DNA of 64,000 nt, from assembly GCA_963573315.1 (NCBI GenBank), contig OY752145.1, positions 1,612,001 through 1,676,000 on the forward strand, in the 5' to 3' direction. Source of the stretch: Entomortierella parvispora (taxonomy: Eukaryota > Mortierellomycota > Mortierellomycetes > Mortierellales > Mortierellaceae). This document shows, one piece after another, positions 1-10,406 of this stretch. Numbering within the stretch: the stretch's first letter is position 1; each line of letters begins with the position of its first letter. Below the pieces are notes generated by a model that worked only from the letters and a program-made list of their open reading frames with translations, searched no databases and was not told where the DNA came from. Both the position numbers and the translations under genes were made by a program.

Positions 1-1134
1 CCTCGATCAAACGGAAAGTGTGAACGACTTAACGGAATAATTGGACACATGCTCAACAAGTACGTGGGTACTCACATTCACAGCTGGGACCAGTACCTTC
101 ACCAGAGCCTATTTGCCTGCCGTGTCCATATCTCTCAACGGACCCATGTTAGCCCCTTTCAGCTGGTTTATGGCATTGAACCTCGTCTGCCCCAAGATCC
201 GGTCCGCCCATTTCTATTTGACTTTCAGAATGAGAATGATGCAGTTGAATACAGGAAAAAGACCTTTCGTGAAATCGACGCCCTTCGCGAAAAACACTTA
301 CAAACACAACAAGCAGCCGCCGACGACATGGTTGCTCGACACGAAGACACTCACAATATCACAGAGGACATGTTCGCAGTCGGAGATTTCGTCCTTGTTA
401 AGAATTTTGGTCGAACCAAGTTGCAGCCCAGATGGTATGGCCCCCTTGAGGTCGTACGCGTCACTCCTCTTTCAACCTATCAATTAAGATGGGGTGATGG
501 CGAAGTTAAAGTCGACCTTGTCCATCAAGACCGTCTTAAGAAAGCCTTCCTTCCCAATGGCGAAACGGCCGTCCGTGCTTGGTTCGCTAAAACCAAGCAT
601 ACTATGGAGGACTTTCACGACAACACCGATGATGGTACCCCAGCCCCTGTCCTGACCTCGGACGAAGAACAACGAGTTGCCGAAAGCCTACGACTTCGTA
701 CCGAAAATGAACGTTACCTTGCACGTCGTGCCCAGTCTACATCATATGAACCACCTATGATGGGTTCTGCCGAAGATGCCGCCCGTACTTACCGAGCCGC
801 CCTAGCCGCTTCGGCCTTGCCTTCACGTCGCAGTGGTCAAAGACGTCGCCCTCAAATGGCCACTCACACCCTCGCCGTATCAAGTCGCGGACGACTTGAA
901 TCTAAGTCGGGGGGTGTCGTAAATCCGACCACTTTTAACCCCCGCAGTCGAGCGCCACCAACCTTCTCCGCCCGGACCCGTCGCGCTCTAGGCCCGGAGG
1001 CCCATGGCGTCTACTTTCATGCAGACGCTGACAGCTATTGGGAGCCTGTCAGCGGTCTTGTCAGCGGATACGTCAGCAGTTCATCAGACCCGCTGACAAC
1101 CGACGACTCAGACTATGAGTTGGTAGATTTGTAG
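1..1134 (+). CDS. Pol polyprotein C-terminus: integrase core end plus GPY/F module (5' partial)
   Basis: The reading frame is open from base 1 and ends at a TAG just before 1135. The first residues contain NGKCERLNG, where the Glu fits the third acidic residue of the integrase D,D-E triad. Next come the typical integrase end (sPFQLVYG, rLP) and a small beta-barrel module with RWYGPLEVV, a GPY/F-like signature of Ty3/gypsy integrases. A tail of about 150 residues, rich in Arg, Ser and Asp, follows and resembles no chromodomain I can see. No stop or frameshift interrupts the visible part. The last 220 bp of the frame lie inside the LTR, so the true protein end overlaps U3. The role is insertion of the cDNA copy into host DNA. 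Confidence 0.85.
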   Translation, partial: PRSNGKCERLNGIIGHMLNKYVGTHIHSWDQYLHQSLFACRVHISQRTHVSPFQLVYGIEPRLPQDPVRPFLFDFQNENDAVEYRKKTFREIDALREKHLQTQQAAADDMVARHEDTHNITEDMFAVGDFVLVKNFGRTKLQPRWYGPLEVVRVTPLSTYQLRWGDGEVKVDLVHQDRLKKAFLPNGETAVRAWFAKTKHTMEDFHDNTDDGTPAPVLTSDEEQRVAESLRLRTENERYLARRAQSTSYEPPMMGSAEDAARTYRAALAASALPSRRSGQRRRPQMATHTLAVSSRGRLESKSGGVVNPTTFNPRSRAPPTFSARTRRALGPEAHGVYFHADADSYWEPVSGLVSGYVSSSSDPLTTDDSDYELVDL

Positions 1135-1381
1135 ATTTAGCAGATAGCCTCTATAAGTAGACCTGGTCCGCAAGGATGGATCGGCATCTTCTGATGCCGA
1201 TATCTTTCCCTCCTTGCTTGACAGGTAACTCTTCCGTAGCACTATTTGATATAACTCAATACAGATCTTCTGATGCCGATATCTTTCCCTCCTTGCTTGA
1301 CAGAATACGTCGATTCTCCTGAAGATCCAAGCACTCTTGTAAATACAGCCGTACATAACAAAGCAGCGCGTTTATACGACA
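915..1381 (+). repeat. 3' long terminal repeat, 467 bp
   Basis: The boundaries are set by TGTCGTA at the left and TACGACA at the right, perfect 7-bp inverted termini, with a G6 tract immediately before the left end. A TATAAG at 1152-1157 is a plausible U3 TATA box. Inside are an exact 39-bp direct duplication (1186-1224 and 1265-1303) and a 9-bp-stem hairpin (1180-1201). The base run after the end, ATGAG at 1382-1386, would be the target duplication, but the left copy is not visible to confirm it. Confidence 0.8.
1186..1303 (+). repeat. 39-bp exact direct duplication inside the LTR
   Basis: Bases 1186-1224 and 1265-1303 are identical over 39 nt and are separated by 40 nt. Both start ATCTTCTGATGCCG and end GCTTGACAG. 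The first copy overlaps a perfect inverted repeat (ATCGGCATC at 1180-1188 and GATGCCGAT at 1193-1201, 4-nt loop). Tandem enhancer-like duplications are common in LTR U3/R segments. Confidence 0.9.
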
Positions 1382-1509
1382 ATGAGTGAGATTTTCAACT
1401 TCTTTTTATAAGACGCCAAATCTACGTCAGTCACGTGTATATTATTAGTCACGTGATTATTACCTCCAAAATGGATATATAATAGATCTAGAATTCTAGT
1501 TTTCAATCA

Positions 1510-1516
1510 GCGACTT

Positions 1517-1557
<41 letters not shown>

Positions 1558-1582
1558 GTGTGTTCAATCCACACAAGTCGCA
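1510..1582 (+). tRNA. tRNA-Phe (anticodon GAA)
   Basis: A 73-nt cloverleaf without an intron. The acceptor arms GCGACTT and AAGTCGC pair with discriminator A. The anticodon stem is TCAGA/TCTGA with loop CTGAAGA, giving anticodon GAA at 1543-1545. The T-arm loop is TTCAATC, an A-for-G variant of the usual box B core TTCGA. A TTTT at 1587-1590, five bases after the gene, is a canonical RNA polymerase III terminator. The CCA end is not encoded. Confidence 0.96.
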
Positions 1583-1586
1583 TTCC

Positions 1587-1590
1587 TTTT
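1587..1590 (+). terminator. Pol III T-tract after tRNA-Phe
   Basis: Four T residues begin five bases after the mature tRNA 3' end, the usual minimal Pol III terminator. Confidence 0.7.
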
Positions 1591-1647
1591 GCCTTCCCCT
1601 CAAAGGAAGGCAGACAATATTTTGGTTCATGAGGGCTTGGGAGGAAT

Positions 1648-1695
1648 CTAACCGTCGACCCTGATCGGTGGTTGGTTTTCCGCCGACCATGGGGG
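1648..1695 (+). repeat. Left terminal inverted repeat
   Basis: 48-bp arm pairing with 2060-2107 with about six mismatches. The longest identical core is GTTTTCCGCCGACCAT. Confidence 0.8.
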
Positions 1696-2059
1696 ACTTT
1701 CCTTTTTGGGTCGCTTATCCGTCGACCATGCCATTCTTTAACAGCCGACCCATGTCTAAACCGCCGACCAGCCTATATCTTAACCACCGAGATCTTCATA
1801 GCCGCCGACCCTTAGAGTCGTATCCGTCGACCTTTTCTTTTTCTTATTAAGTGACCACCGCTGACCAGTCTTCATGATCTGTCGCGTTGTCACGTTCTCC
1901 TTTAATACTGTTTTAGTTCTTCGCGAACTTGAACACATTCTCTCAAATCACCTTAACCCTGACTCCACCTACCAGTTCCTTCCCTGTCCTTGGAAATGTC
2001 ATTCCCCTTTGACTTGCTTAGTCGTGATTCTTGAGGAGAGTCACCCAAACATGAAAGTT

Positions 2060-2107
2060 CCCCTATGGTCGGCGGAAAACTAACCACCGAGCAGGTTCGG
2101 AGGTTAG
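2060..2107 (-). repeat. Right terminal inverted repeat
   Basis: 48-bp arm, the reverse complement of 1648-1695 apart from about six mismatches. Confidence 0.8.
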
Positions 2108-3122
2108 TTTAAATCAGTTTATTGTTCTTAGAGTACTGAGTACATTTCCTTTTATTGTGAAGGAGAGTAGTCGACTAGTCGACTAGTTGGTGGTTAGAGA
2201 TATCGAAGTTGGTAATCAGGCCGCCCCATGCCGCGGATAAATTGTTTCCTAATATTTCTGTTGCGTGACCTTTTCTGTATTCAGTCCAAGTAACACATCT
2301 GTTTTTTTCTGCCAGTTCTGACTATTCCCGACCCCGGTAACAAATAATGTTGAGATTTACAACAGAAATTACAACAAAGAGAGAGAGAGAGATAGAGAGA
2401 GGAGGGGGTTGCGTCAAGTCGTTTTTTCCGGTTTAACTATTTGTCAACCCTAGTTGACATAAAATGAGTGTCAACCCCCCGCACAAAGCCCACGCAAATT
2501 TTTCATCACTTCTATCTTCTTCCCACGGCCTCTAAGAGGCCGGAATTGAGTCCAGACGAGAAGTGAAAAGGCACTGCAACTGCCTTCGTCTCTTTTTCAA
2601 ATGTCCTTCACTACGTTTTGGAAGGTAAATGGGATATCAAGTTTTTTTCCCTAGCACAAACCTCATGCAAAAAATATCAATTTTTCTTAGCCATTATTGC
2701 CCTGCGCAAAGTCCATGTAAAATGGTCTTCCAATTGCACCCCCAAAATTGCATTTGATACCCAAGCGCAGCAGAGTATCCTCGCGGCGTCTGCCTCTTCT
2801 CCTAACAGCAATCCTGGCCGCAGAGAAAGTCTCTGGAGGAAAAAAGAAGAGTAGAAGAGTTCAAATATAATTACATGGTTGGCAAATAGCTAAACCGAAA
2901 AAAAAATGTTGCCATCAGGACAAGTCTTTCGTTGCGCAACTGAGTCGGCCGCTCAAGGAGGTCAGATCGTTCGCTCTCTGGGAGCAAGAAGCAAGTTCTG
3001 CGTGAAGGAGCGAGGGAGCGAGCGGGGGATGTGAACCTTTGGAGGAAAAATCCAAAAGAGAAAGCTTCTCAACTGAAGAACTGTTTCAAGGATCTTGAGA
3101 TATAATGGCTTTCTATGATGAA
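2108..3122. other. Gene-free spacer with short repeats
   Basis: No convincing gene. It holds an 18-bp perfect palindrome with two SalI-like sites (2168-2185), a GA-rich tract (about 2377-2402), a 7-bp-arm palindrome GGCCTCTAAGAGGCC (2527-2541), and three degenerate copies of a GCRCAAAnyCCAYGYAAA-like word (2481, 2654, 2704). This looks like decayed repeat DNA. Confidence 0.6.
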
Positions 3123-3147
3123 TGCGACTTGTGTGGATTGAACACAC

Positions 3148-3188
<41 letters not shown>

Positions 3189-3195
3189 AAGTCGC
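3123..3195 (-). tRNA. tRNA-Phe (anticodon GAA), second copy, inverted
   Basis: The reverse complement is identical over all 73 nt to the tRNA-Phe gene at 1510-1582. The anticodon GAA corresponds to 3160-3162. The flanks differ from the first copy. No T-run follows closely: the first T4 in the direction of transcription lies roughly 65 nt downstream, opposite AAAA at 3054-3057. A longer primary 3' trailer or weak termination is therefore expected. Confidence 0.95.
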
Positions 3196-4163
3196 ACCTT
3201 TGAGGTGATGATGACGGAAGGCGAACGAACTCGGCTTAAATATCGAAACCCAATATTTCGTGGTCCGATTCCTGGCGTTTTTCGCATCCTGGGGCCCCAG
3301 AATCCGTTTTTCAGCGATCCCGAACAAAAAAAAAAAGTACAAAAGACTGGGGTTAACCATTGGGATGAAGAGGTATCGCCATGAGCATATTTGGACATGA
3401 ATTTTGCATGCTATTTTTTTCAATTTTTCTTTTTTTTTTTTTGGCAGAACGTTTCTTTTAGCAACCCAAGTATGAATCCCATTGTTATGTTGATGGTTCT
3501 TTTCAACAACAGTGTTCAAAGTGTCGAATGAGAGTCCTTGGAGTGAAGCAGCTCAAGGATTTGAATATAAAATCTTTCAGGTCGAGTCGCACGAGTGAGT
3601 CTTAAGTTACTGCCCTTTTCTCAGCTAAAAGTTTGCAAAGGGAGTTCTAGAGAAGTGTGTTGTACATGTTCAACGACTCTGATCAAAGAGAGGTATCATA
3701 GGGAAAGAGTTCTCTTCTACATTTTCTACAATCCAAAAGAGTTGAGAAACAGGAAAGAAAAGAAAAGAGGAGGCGGCGACCATTCTCTGCAAGTTGACTT
3801 GGCCATATAGAATAAAGACAGTCTTAGTTGAGACTGGAGACTGAGCTACAATCATTGACCGCTTTCTATCACTTCACATCCCTGTTAGTCCCCCCACATC
3901 CGCGTAGACCTCTACCGTTCACGTCGACACCAGATCCGAGTGGCTCTTTCTCACATACAGGTACATCTTGCCATCGCGTCGCAAGCAAGAGTCCAACTTC
4001 TTTGCTGACGCAGTGATTTCTCACCACCTCCAGGACACCTATAACACATCTACAATGCCACTCCAGAGCACAATAGGGGACGACAGGAGTTGTAGTTTGG
4101 TCCGCAATGGATCTTCCCGGGATTTTATAATTTTCATCCGGTTTCCAAAAAAAAACGGCTGAT
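3196..4163. other. Spacer between tRNA-Phe and RPS7
   Basis: Short open frames only, none with recognisable content or a splice-supported extension. A-runs at 3326-3336 and a T-run near 3429-3442 are the only structure. It includes the 3' UTR of the RPS7 gene on the minus strand. Confidence 0.5.
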
Positions 4164-5455
4164 TTATTCGGCGTGGTGAGCGGGGAACTCGAAAACGACC
4201 TCCTTGCCAGTCAAACGCTTGTAGACGGCGCAGAAGGTGTCGAGCTTGTACTCCAAGGAGGTGGAGTCCTTGGCATCAAGGAAACTAGAGAAGGAAGAGA
4301 AAGAGAGATGAGGTGAGATTCGAGTTCCAAATCCAATATTATCGCCCGTGTTTGTCACACAACCAGTTGCACGGCATATATGTGCACTTGTTCATAAACT
4401 ACTTACACCTTGATGATGCGCTTCTGGTCGGTCTGGACACGAGTGCGCTTGCCGGTGATCTCGGTGGGGAAAACCAAGTCCTCCAAGAGCTTCTCGTGGA
4501 CGGAAGTCAGAGTGCGGGAGCGGGGGCGCATCTGCTTGGCACGGGAAGTACGGGTAGGCTTGGCCATGATGCGGCGCTGAGCCAAGAAGACAATGTGGCG
4601 ATCCGAGAACTTCTTCTCGAGCTCACGGGTGAGTCTGTAAAACGAAACGGTTATTCCTGATTAGTGCCCTGATCCTAGGAATTCCTATTTGGTGACATTC
4701 CATGGTAGTGTCCACGACTGAAATAATACCTCTGCTGGATCTTGTGGAAAGCCTTCAACTGGGGGACGGGGACGAAGATGACAATGGCCTTCTTGCCGTT
4801 GCCGGTCTCAACCTAGTGATTAAGAACCATTTGATAACCAGTAAGTTGATTGTACTATCAACAGCTGTCCTGTCCTTTGGGTCTATGTAAATGGTTGGTT
4901 GCTGGCGATATTTGACATAGTGTTGGATAGGCAGCTGGGATCCCGTACGATGTGTTGATGATCCATTTGAGTGTTCCCGAAAGGCAAGTATGTCCTGAAA
5001 GGCACTCTATAGAAGCATCAAAGCCTCACTGTAGAACCCCCCTTGTCTCGCCCAAAATGCAACCATACGTATCTACAGTGTTGACTGAGCTCTTCCCAAC
5101 TATTCCGTCAGCCTGCCTAGTCTGCAGAGTCATAGGTTCGACAGAGGTTGTGGAGTTCCAAGCATGTAGACTTCTCCATGGGCCATTATAGGCACGTTAT
5201 TCCTTTTTGTTGTCAGAGTTCCATGCCAGCCTCGGAACCTTTTCCATCTGCAAAGTTCCTGCTTCCTGAGGTCTCCAGGATTGAGTAGTTGTATCAAGTT
5301 GAGTTTTAACGCACCTCCTTGGCGCTGGCGATCTGAAGGGGCTTGAGCTCCTTCTTCAAATCAGCGACGTTGTTCTCCAAATCGAAGAGAGCCTGAGCAA
5401 CAGAGAGCTCGATCTCATCAGCGGGGCCGTTCTTGGCAATCTTGTGGCTAGCCAT
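4164..5455 (-). CDS. RPS7: 40S ribosomal protein S7 (eS7)
   Basis: Four exons on the minus strand: 5455-5315, 4812-4730, 4634-4407 and 4284-4164, joining to 190 aa, the usual eS7 length. The protein begins [10 protein letters not shown] and contains the family core [17 protein letters not shown] and [11 protein letters not shown], followed by [21 protein letters not shown] and the ending [10 protein letters not shown]. All junctions are GT-AG and keep the frame. eS7 is a small-subunit body protein needed for pre-18S processing. The first intron is 502 nt, much longer than the other two (95 and 122 nt). The gene is divergent from the cytidylyltransferase gene across about 1 kb. The identification is very secure. 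Confidence 0.97.
4813..5314 (-). other. Long first intron of RPS7 (502 nt)
   Basis: It is bounded by GTGCGT at the donor and CTAG at the acceptor on the minus strand. It is several times longer than other introns here. Ribosomal-protein introns often host snoRNAs, but I could not identify paired C/D boxes or a clear H/ACA fold on the sense strand. Confidence 0.5.
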
Positions 5456-6478
5456 ATTGTCTAAGGTGCAGATGGTAGTGATTGTGGCGAGGGTGGAGTA
5501 GGTTGATGGATGATGGTGCCGATTTGATGATTTTTCCAATGAATTTCCGAACAAAGAGATGAATGAACAAGTCGAATCCAGTTTTTGTTTTCCAGAGAGG
5601 GAGAGAGAGGGACGAGAAGAGAGGTTGGCGGTTAGTGGTCTGGTTCATTCAGACGGATGGCAGCGATGCATCGATGGATCGATGGCTCGACGGGAATTGC
5701 GACAATGGATTCGTATCCTTTCTGAGCATCCACGCTCTGTTTCGTACTGTTGGGCGCAAAGAGGGAACCCATACTGCGCGGTCGCAGGCCCAATAAAAGC
5801 ACACCGAGTCACGTGTTAAAATTATTAAGGGTGTATTTCATTTGACATTTGATTTCTCTTCATGGGAAGGAAGAGGGGAGGGGTGCCTGGGGTTTTCTCT
5901 TGTGCTTGCGATTCATGAGCCTGCATGATGACTGCAAGGTTCAACCACGCGAGTGAGAATACAAATGTAAGATTGGTGGGCAGGCAGACGGGCAGACGGC
6001 AGACTAGCACACACGCGCACTTGCACGACGTGTGGACATACAGGCAAAGAAAGTAAAGCGTTAAAGAAGAATGCAACAGAGAGAGAGAGAAACAGAGAGA
6101 GTTGTGTTGTGGATCGCATCACAGGCACAGACAGGACAGGCACGCAGACACACAGGTACTGTACTATGTACAGTACAGCAGTGGCAGTAGTAATGCTCGC
6201 TCACCCACATGAAAGACGTGCAGATCGATCCGTCTTCAAGCTCAGCTCGGCCAGTTGCCCCAAAAAAACACACTGAATTGACTTAGACTACTGCTACCTG
6301 GCCCTGTTGCACGCTGCACAAGTCGCCATTTTGAGAATGAGGGCTTTCCCTATTCCCTCCTCCTTCTTATTGCTTCTTACTTCCTCTGCTTCCTTCATCT
6401 CTCTTCCTCTTCCACTCTCTCACTTCTCTCTCCATCCCCTCGCCCCAATCCACCTTCATCACCTTCATCATCCCCACA
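5456..6478. other. Divergent promoter region RPS7 / ECT1
   Basis: 1.0 kb between two divergent start codons with no credible gene. Near RPS7 there is a GA-rich leader (about 5593-5615) and a CGAT-rich stretch (about 5670-5692). Near the other gene there is a CT-rich leader (6350-6440) ending in CCCCACA before the ATG. Confidence 0.6.
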
Positions 6479-8397
<1,919 letters not shown>

Positions 8398-8517
8398 GCC
8401 TTGGACAGGAGTATCTCGTATCGATTAAATGATCAAGAAAACCTGAAAGATGTATTTTTACCCTACAACCACCGCCACTGCCACTGACTTTCAAAAAGGG
8501 CAAACCCCCAAAAAACC

Positions 8518-8523
8518 AATAAA
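8518..8523 (+). promoter_or_regulatory. Polyadenylation signal AATAAA for ECT1
   Basis: AATAAA lies 121 bp after the stop codon in an A-rich context, before the convergent GPALPP1-like gene end at 8597. Confidence 0.5.
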
Positions 8524-8596
8524 TGGAATGATAGATACCCTTTCTCTCACAGCTGGAAGGACGGAAGTTCGTTGGTGATTTTGGTTTTATGGTGGA

Positions 8597-10035
8597 TTAC
8601 AGATAGGAGCCCTTTTTACCGCGAGAAAATTTCGAACCAAGGTCCATGGCCTGCTTGACCAATTCATCTCGCTGACGGTGATCGATTTTACGACCTCCAA
8701 GCACATCTTTTTCGCGGTCAAATGGTCTAGCTGAGGGATTATCGTGTTCCTTGTCATCGGTCCTTTGCCATGCCTTGGATTTGACATAAGAATTCGAATG
8801 GGACTCGAGCAAGGATTCTGACCTCCTCTCCGCCTGCCAGTAGAAAAGGATCATCCAAACGAGAGTCAGTTTCCAGACCTTAAAATAAGTATTAGTAGAG
8901 ACATTCAGGCACAACTTACATTGTATTTTCGAACTTGCTCTTCACGTTCCTTGTCCTGGCGAGATCGGAAAGTAGATGCGTAATCATCGTCATCACTCCC
9001 CCGTCTCTTGGAGCGCTTATGTCTTTCTCTCTCTTCGTCCTCTTCATCTCGAGGACCGCCTCGCAGTCTCTTCTCGCGGTCCGCTGGTGTCTCGGTCCAC
9101 AAGGATGAGTCCTGAGGTTTCTGTTCCCGTTTCTGAAATGTTCTTGCCGTGATCTTCAATGGATCATCTAGAGGGGGAAGGGGGAAAGTATGTTTTCATT
9201 AATAATGAGAAAATCCAGAACATCTGAAGGAGATCTTGGAGGGGGTTATTTTTCGTTCTTTTACCTCCCAAGATCTTGGATTCTGGGGGAACCATCATCC
9301 AATCTTCTCTTGATGGTTTCTTATCCTTCTGAGAGGCGGATTCGTCCTCCTGAACAAACAGCAATAAAAAGGGTTAGAATCGAGTTTGGTTGAGGTAGCG
9401 GGTTTCCACTGTATGCCAGGACCGAGACAACAGTAACCATCAAAAGATACAGGTAATATAAGGATAAAAAAGTATCTTACTCCTGCTAGTTTCTTGCGCA
9501 TCCTCTCAGACCGCTCCTCAAACTCGCGGATCCGACTCTGTTTTGAGAGTGAATCTCGATCCAGGTTGGATGGGAGGACTGGTCCTACAATATCATCGTC
9601 ATCATCGCTTTCCTCGTAATGTCGTTGTTGCTGATCATAACGTGATGATGAAGATGAAGAAGCGGTAGCAAAGGAAGGCGGTAACGTGGGTCCTAAAACT
9701 CGTTTCACAGGTTCAGATCCACCTCCTGAAGCACGTTCTCTTGCCAATCTTCTAGCCTCCAGCAGCTCTGGTGGCAGTTCTGGTGCAAAATCTTCGGCCG
9801 TGACAGGTTCCTTGTCCTCCTCTTTAGTTGCAGTAGTGGCAGATGGACGACTAGGTCCGATACTGGGGGGTGATCCTGCACGGGGTCGACTGGGTCCTAC
9901 TAGACTAGGTCCAATGCTGGGTCCAATGCTGGGTCCGATGCTGGGTCCAATGCTATCCTGATCGTCGCTATCGTCATCGCTCTGGGGATGGCGACTCTTT
10001 TGCAAATGCGGAGGCAGTTCCGGTCCGATGCCCAT
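8597..10035 (-). CDS. GPALPP1: GPALPP-motif protein (GPALPP1-like, DUF3752)
   Basis: Four exons on the minus strand (10035-9481, 9349-9265, 9167-8920, 8833-8597) join to 374 aa. The N-terminus is disordered and holds several GP-x-LPP motifs (GPELPPHL, GPTLPPSF, GPVLPSNL), the hallmark of the family. The C-terminal DUF3752 half is clear from DWMMVPPESK, RTFQKRE, SLWTETPADREKR, the Ser/Lys-rich helix, ARPFDREKD and a final SKFSRGKKGSYL. Its molecular role is poorly known; a nuclear RNA-related role is only inferred. Residues around 30-50 contain a perfect 12-bp repeat coding four IGPS units. A charged EERERHKRSKRR segment is nuclear-signal-like. The 3' end converges on ECT1 with 199 bp between stops. 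Confidence 0.93.
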
Positions 10036-10406
10036 GGTTGGATATGAAGGTGCTGAATGAATGAATGAATGGGAAGGACAAGAAACGCATTGAAGGTCTC
10101 TCTCTTTTTTTTCAAAAAAATTAAGGGGTCAAAAGACGCGAACTCATCACGTCCTTTTTGCATTATGATAGACTGCGGTAGCAGAAAAAAGTCAAAGAAC
10201 TGGACGCGTCAAGAGCCGAAAGTTTGATGTAGCATTATTCTATTCTTTGCATTGCATTGATGTCTAATTACTCTAAGGAAAATGGAACAAAAGAGAAGGA
10301 ATTGGACGGGTTCAAACTGGAGGGGGTTTACAAAGCAAACGGCAGCCAGAGCCAGTTTCTAGTCTAGGATAGAAGGAGAAGGGTGTCATCTATGTCGTAT
10401 TTTTTT
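10036..10406. other. Short spacer between GPALPP1-like and zinc-finger genes
   Basis: Promoter side of the GPALPP1-like gene and 3' UTR side of the zinc-finger gene. ATGA-type tetranucleotides near 10053-10068; no gene seen. Confidence 0.5.

Larger units (their letters stand above)
1..1381 (+). mobile_element. 3' end of a Ty3/gypsy-type LTR retrotransposon (left part outside window)
   Basis: The open frame entering from the left edge encodes the end of a retroviral-type integrase, and it is followed by a recognisable LTR. A G6 run at 909-914 (a minimal polypurine tract) directly precedes TGTCGTA at 915, and the element ends with TACGACA at 1375-1381, the exact inverse complement. The left LTR, gag, protease and reverse transcriptase lie outside the window, so completeness cannot be judged. 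The element ends 128 bp upstream of the tRNA-Phe gene at 1510. The family call rests on the integrase architecture with a GPY/F-like module. Confidence 0.85.
1648..2107. mobile_element. Non-autonomous DNA element (MITE-like) with 48-bp TIRs
   Basis: Bases 1648-1695 and the reverse complement of 2060-2107 match at about 42 of 48 positions, both reading CTAACC...TCGGTGGTT...TTTTCCGCCGACCAT. The 460-bp interior has no credible protein, only short open frames. The left subterminal half carries repeated CCGCCGACC/CCGTCGACC words, for example near 1719, 1761, 1802 and 1824. I see no clear target-site duplication: flanks GGAAT and TTTAA do not match. It sits 66 bp downstream of a tRNA gene. The superfamily cannot be assigned without a transposase-bearing relative. 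Confidence 0.75.

Noticed and set aside
2962-3519. Long minus-strand open frame
   Set aside because: It runs straight through the tRNA-Phe gene and has no protein-like features.
4960-5010. TGATGA...CTGA words resembling a box C/D snoRNA on the plus strand
   Set aside because: They lie antisense to the host intron, lack a terminal stem and have poor flanking boxes.
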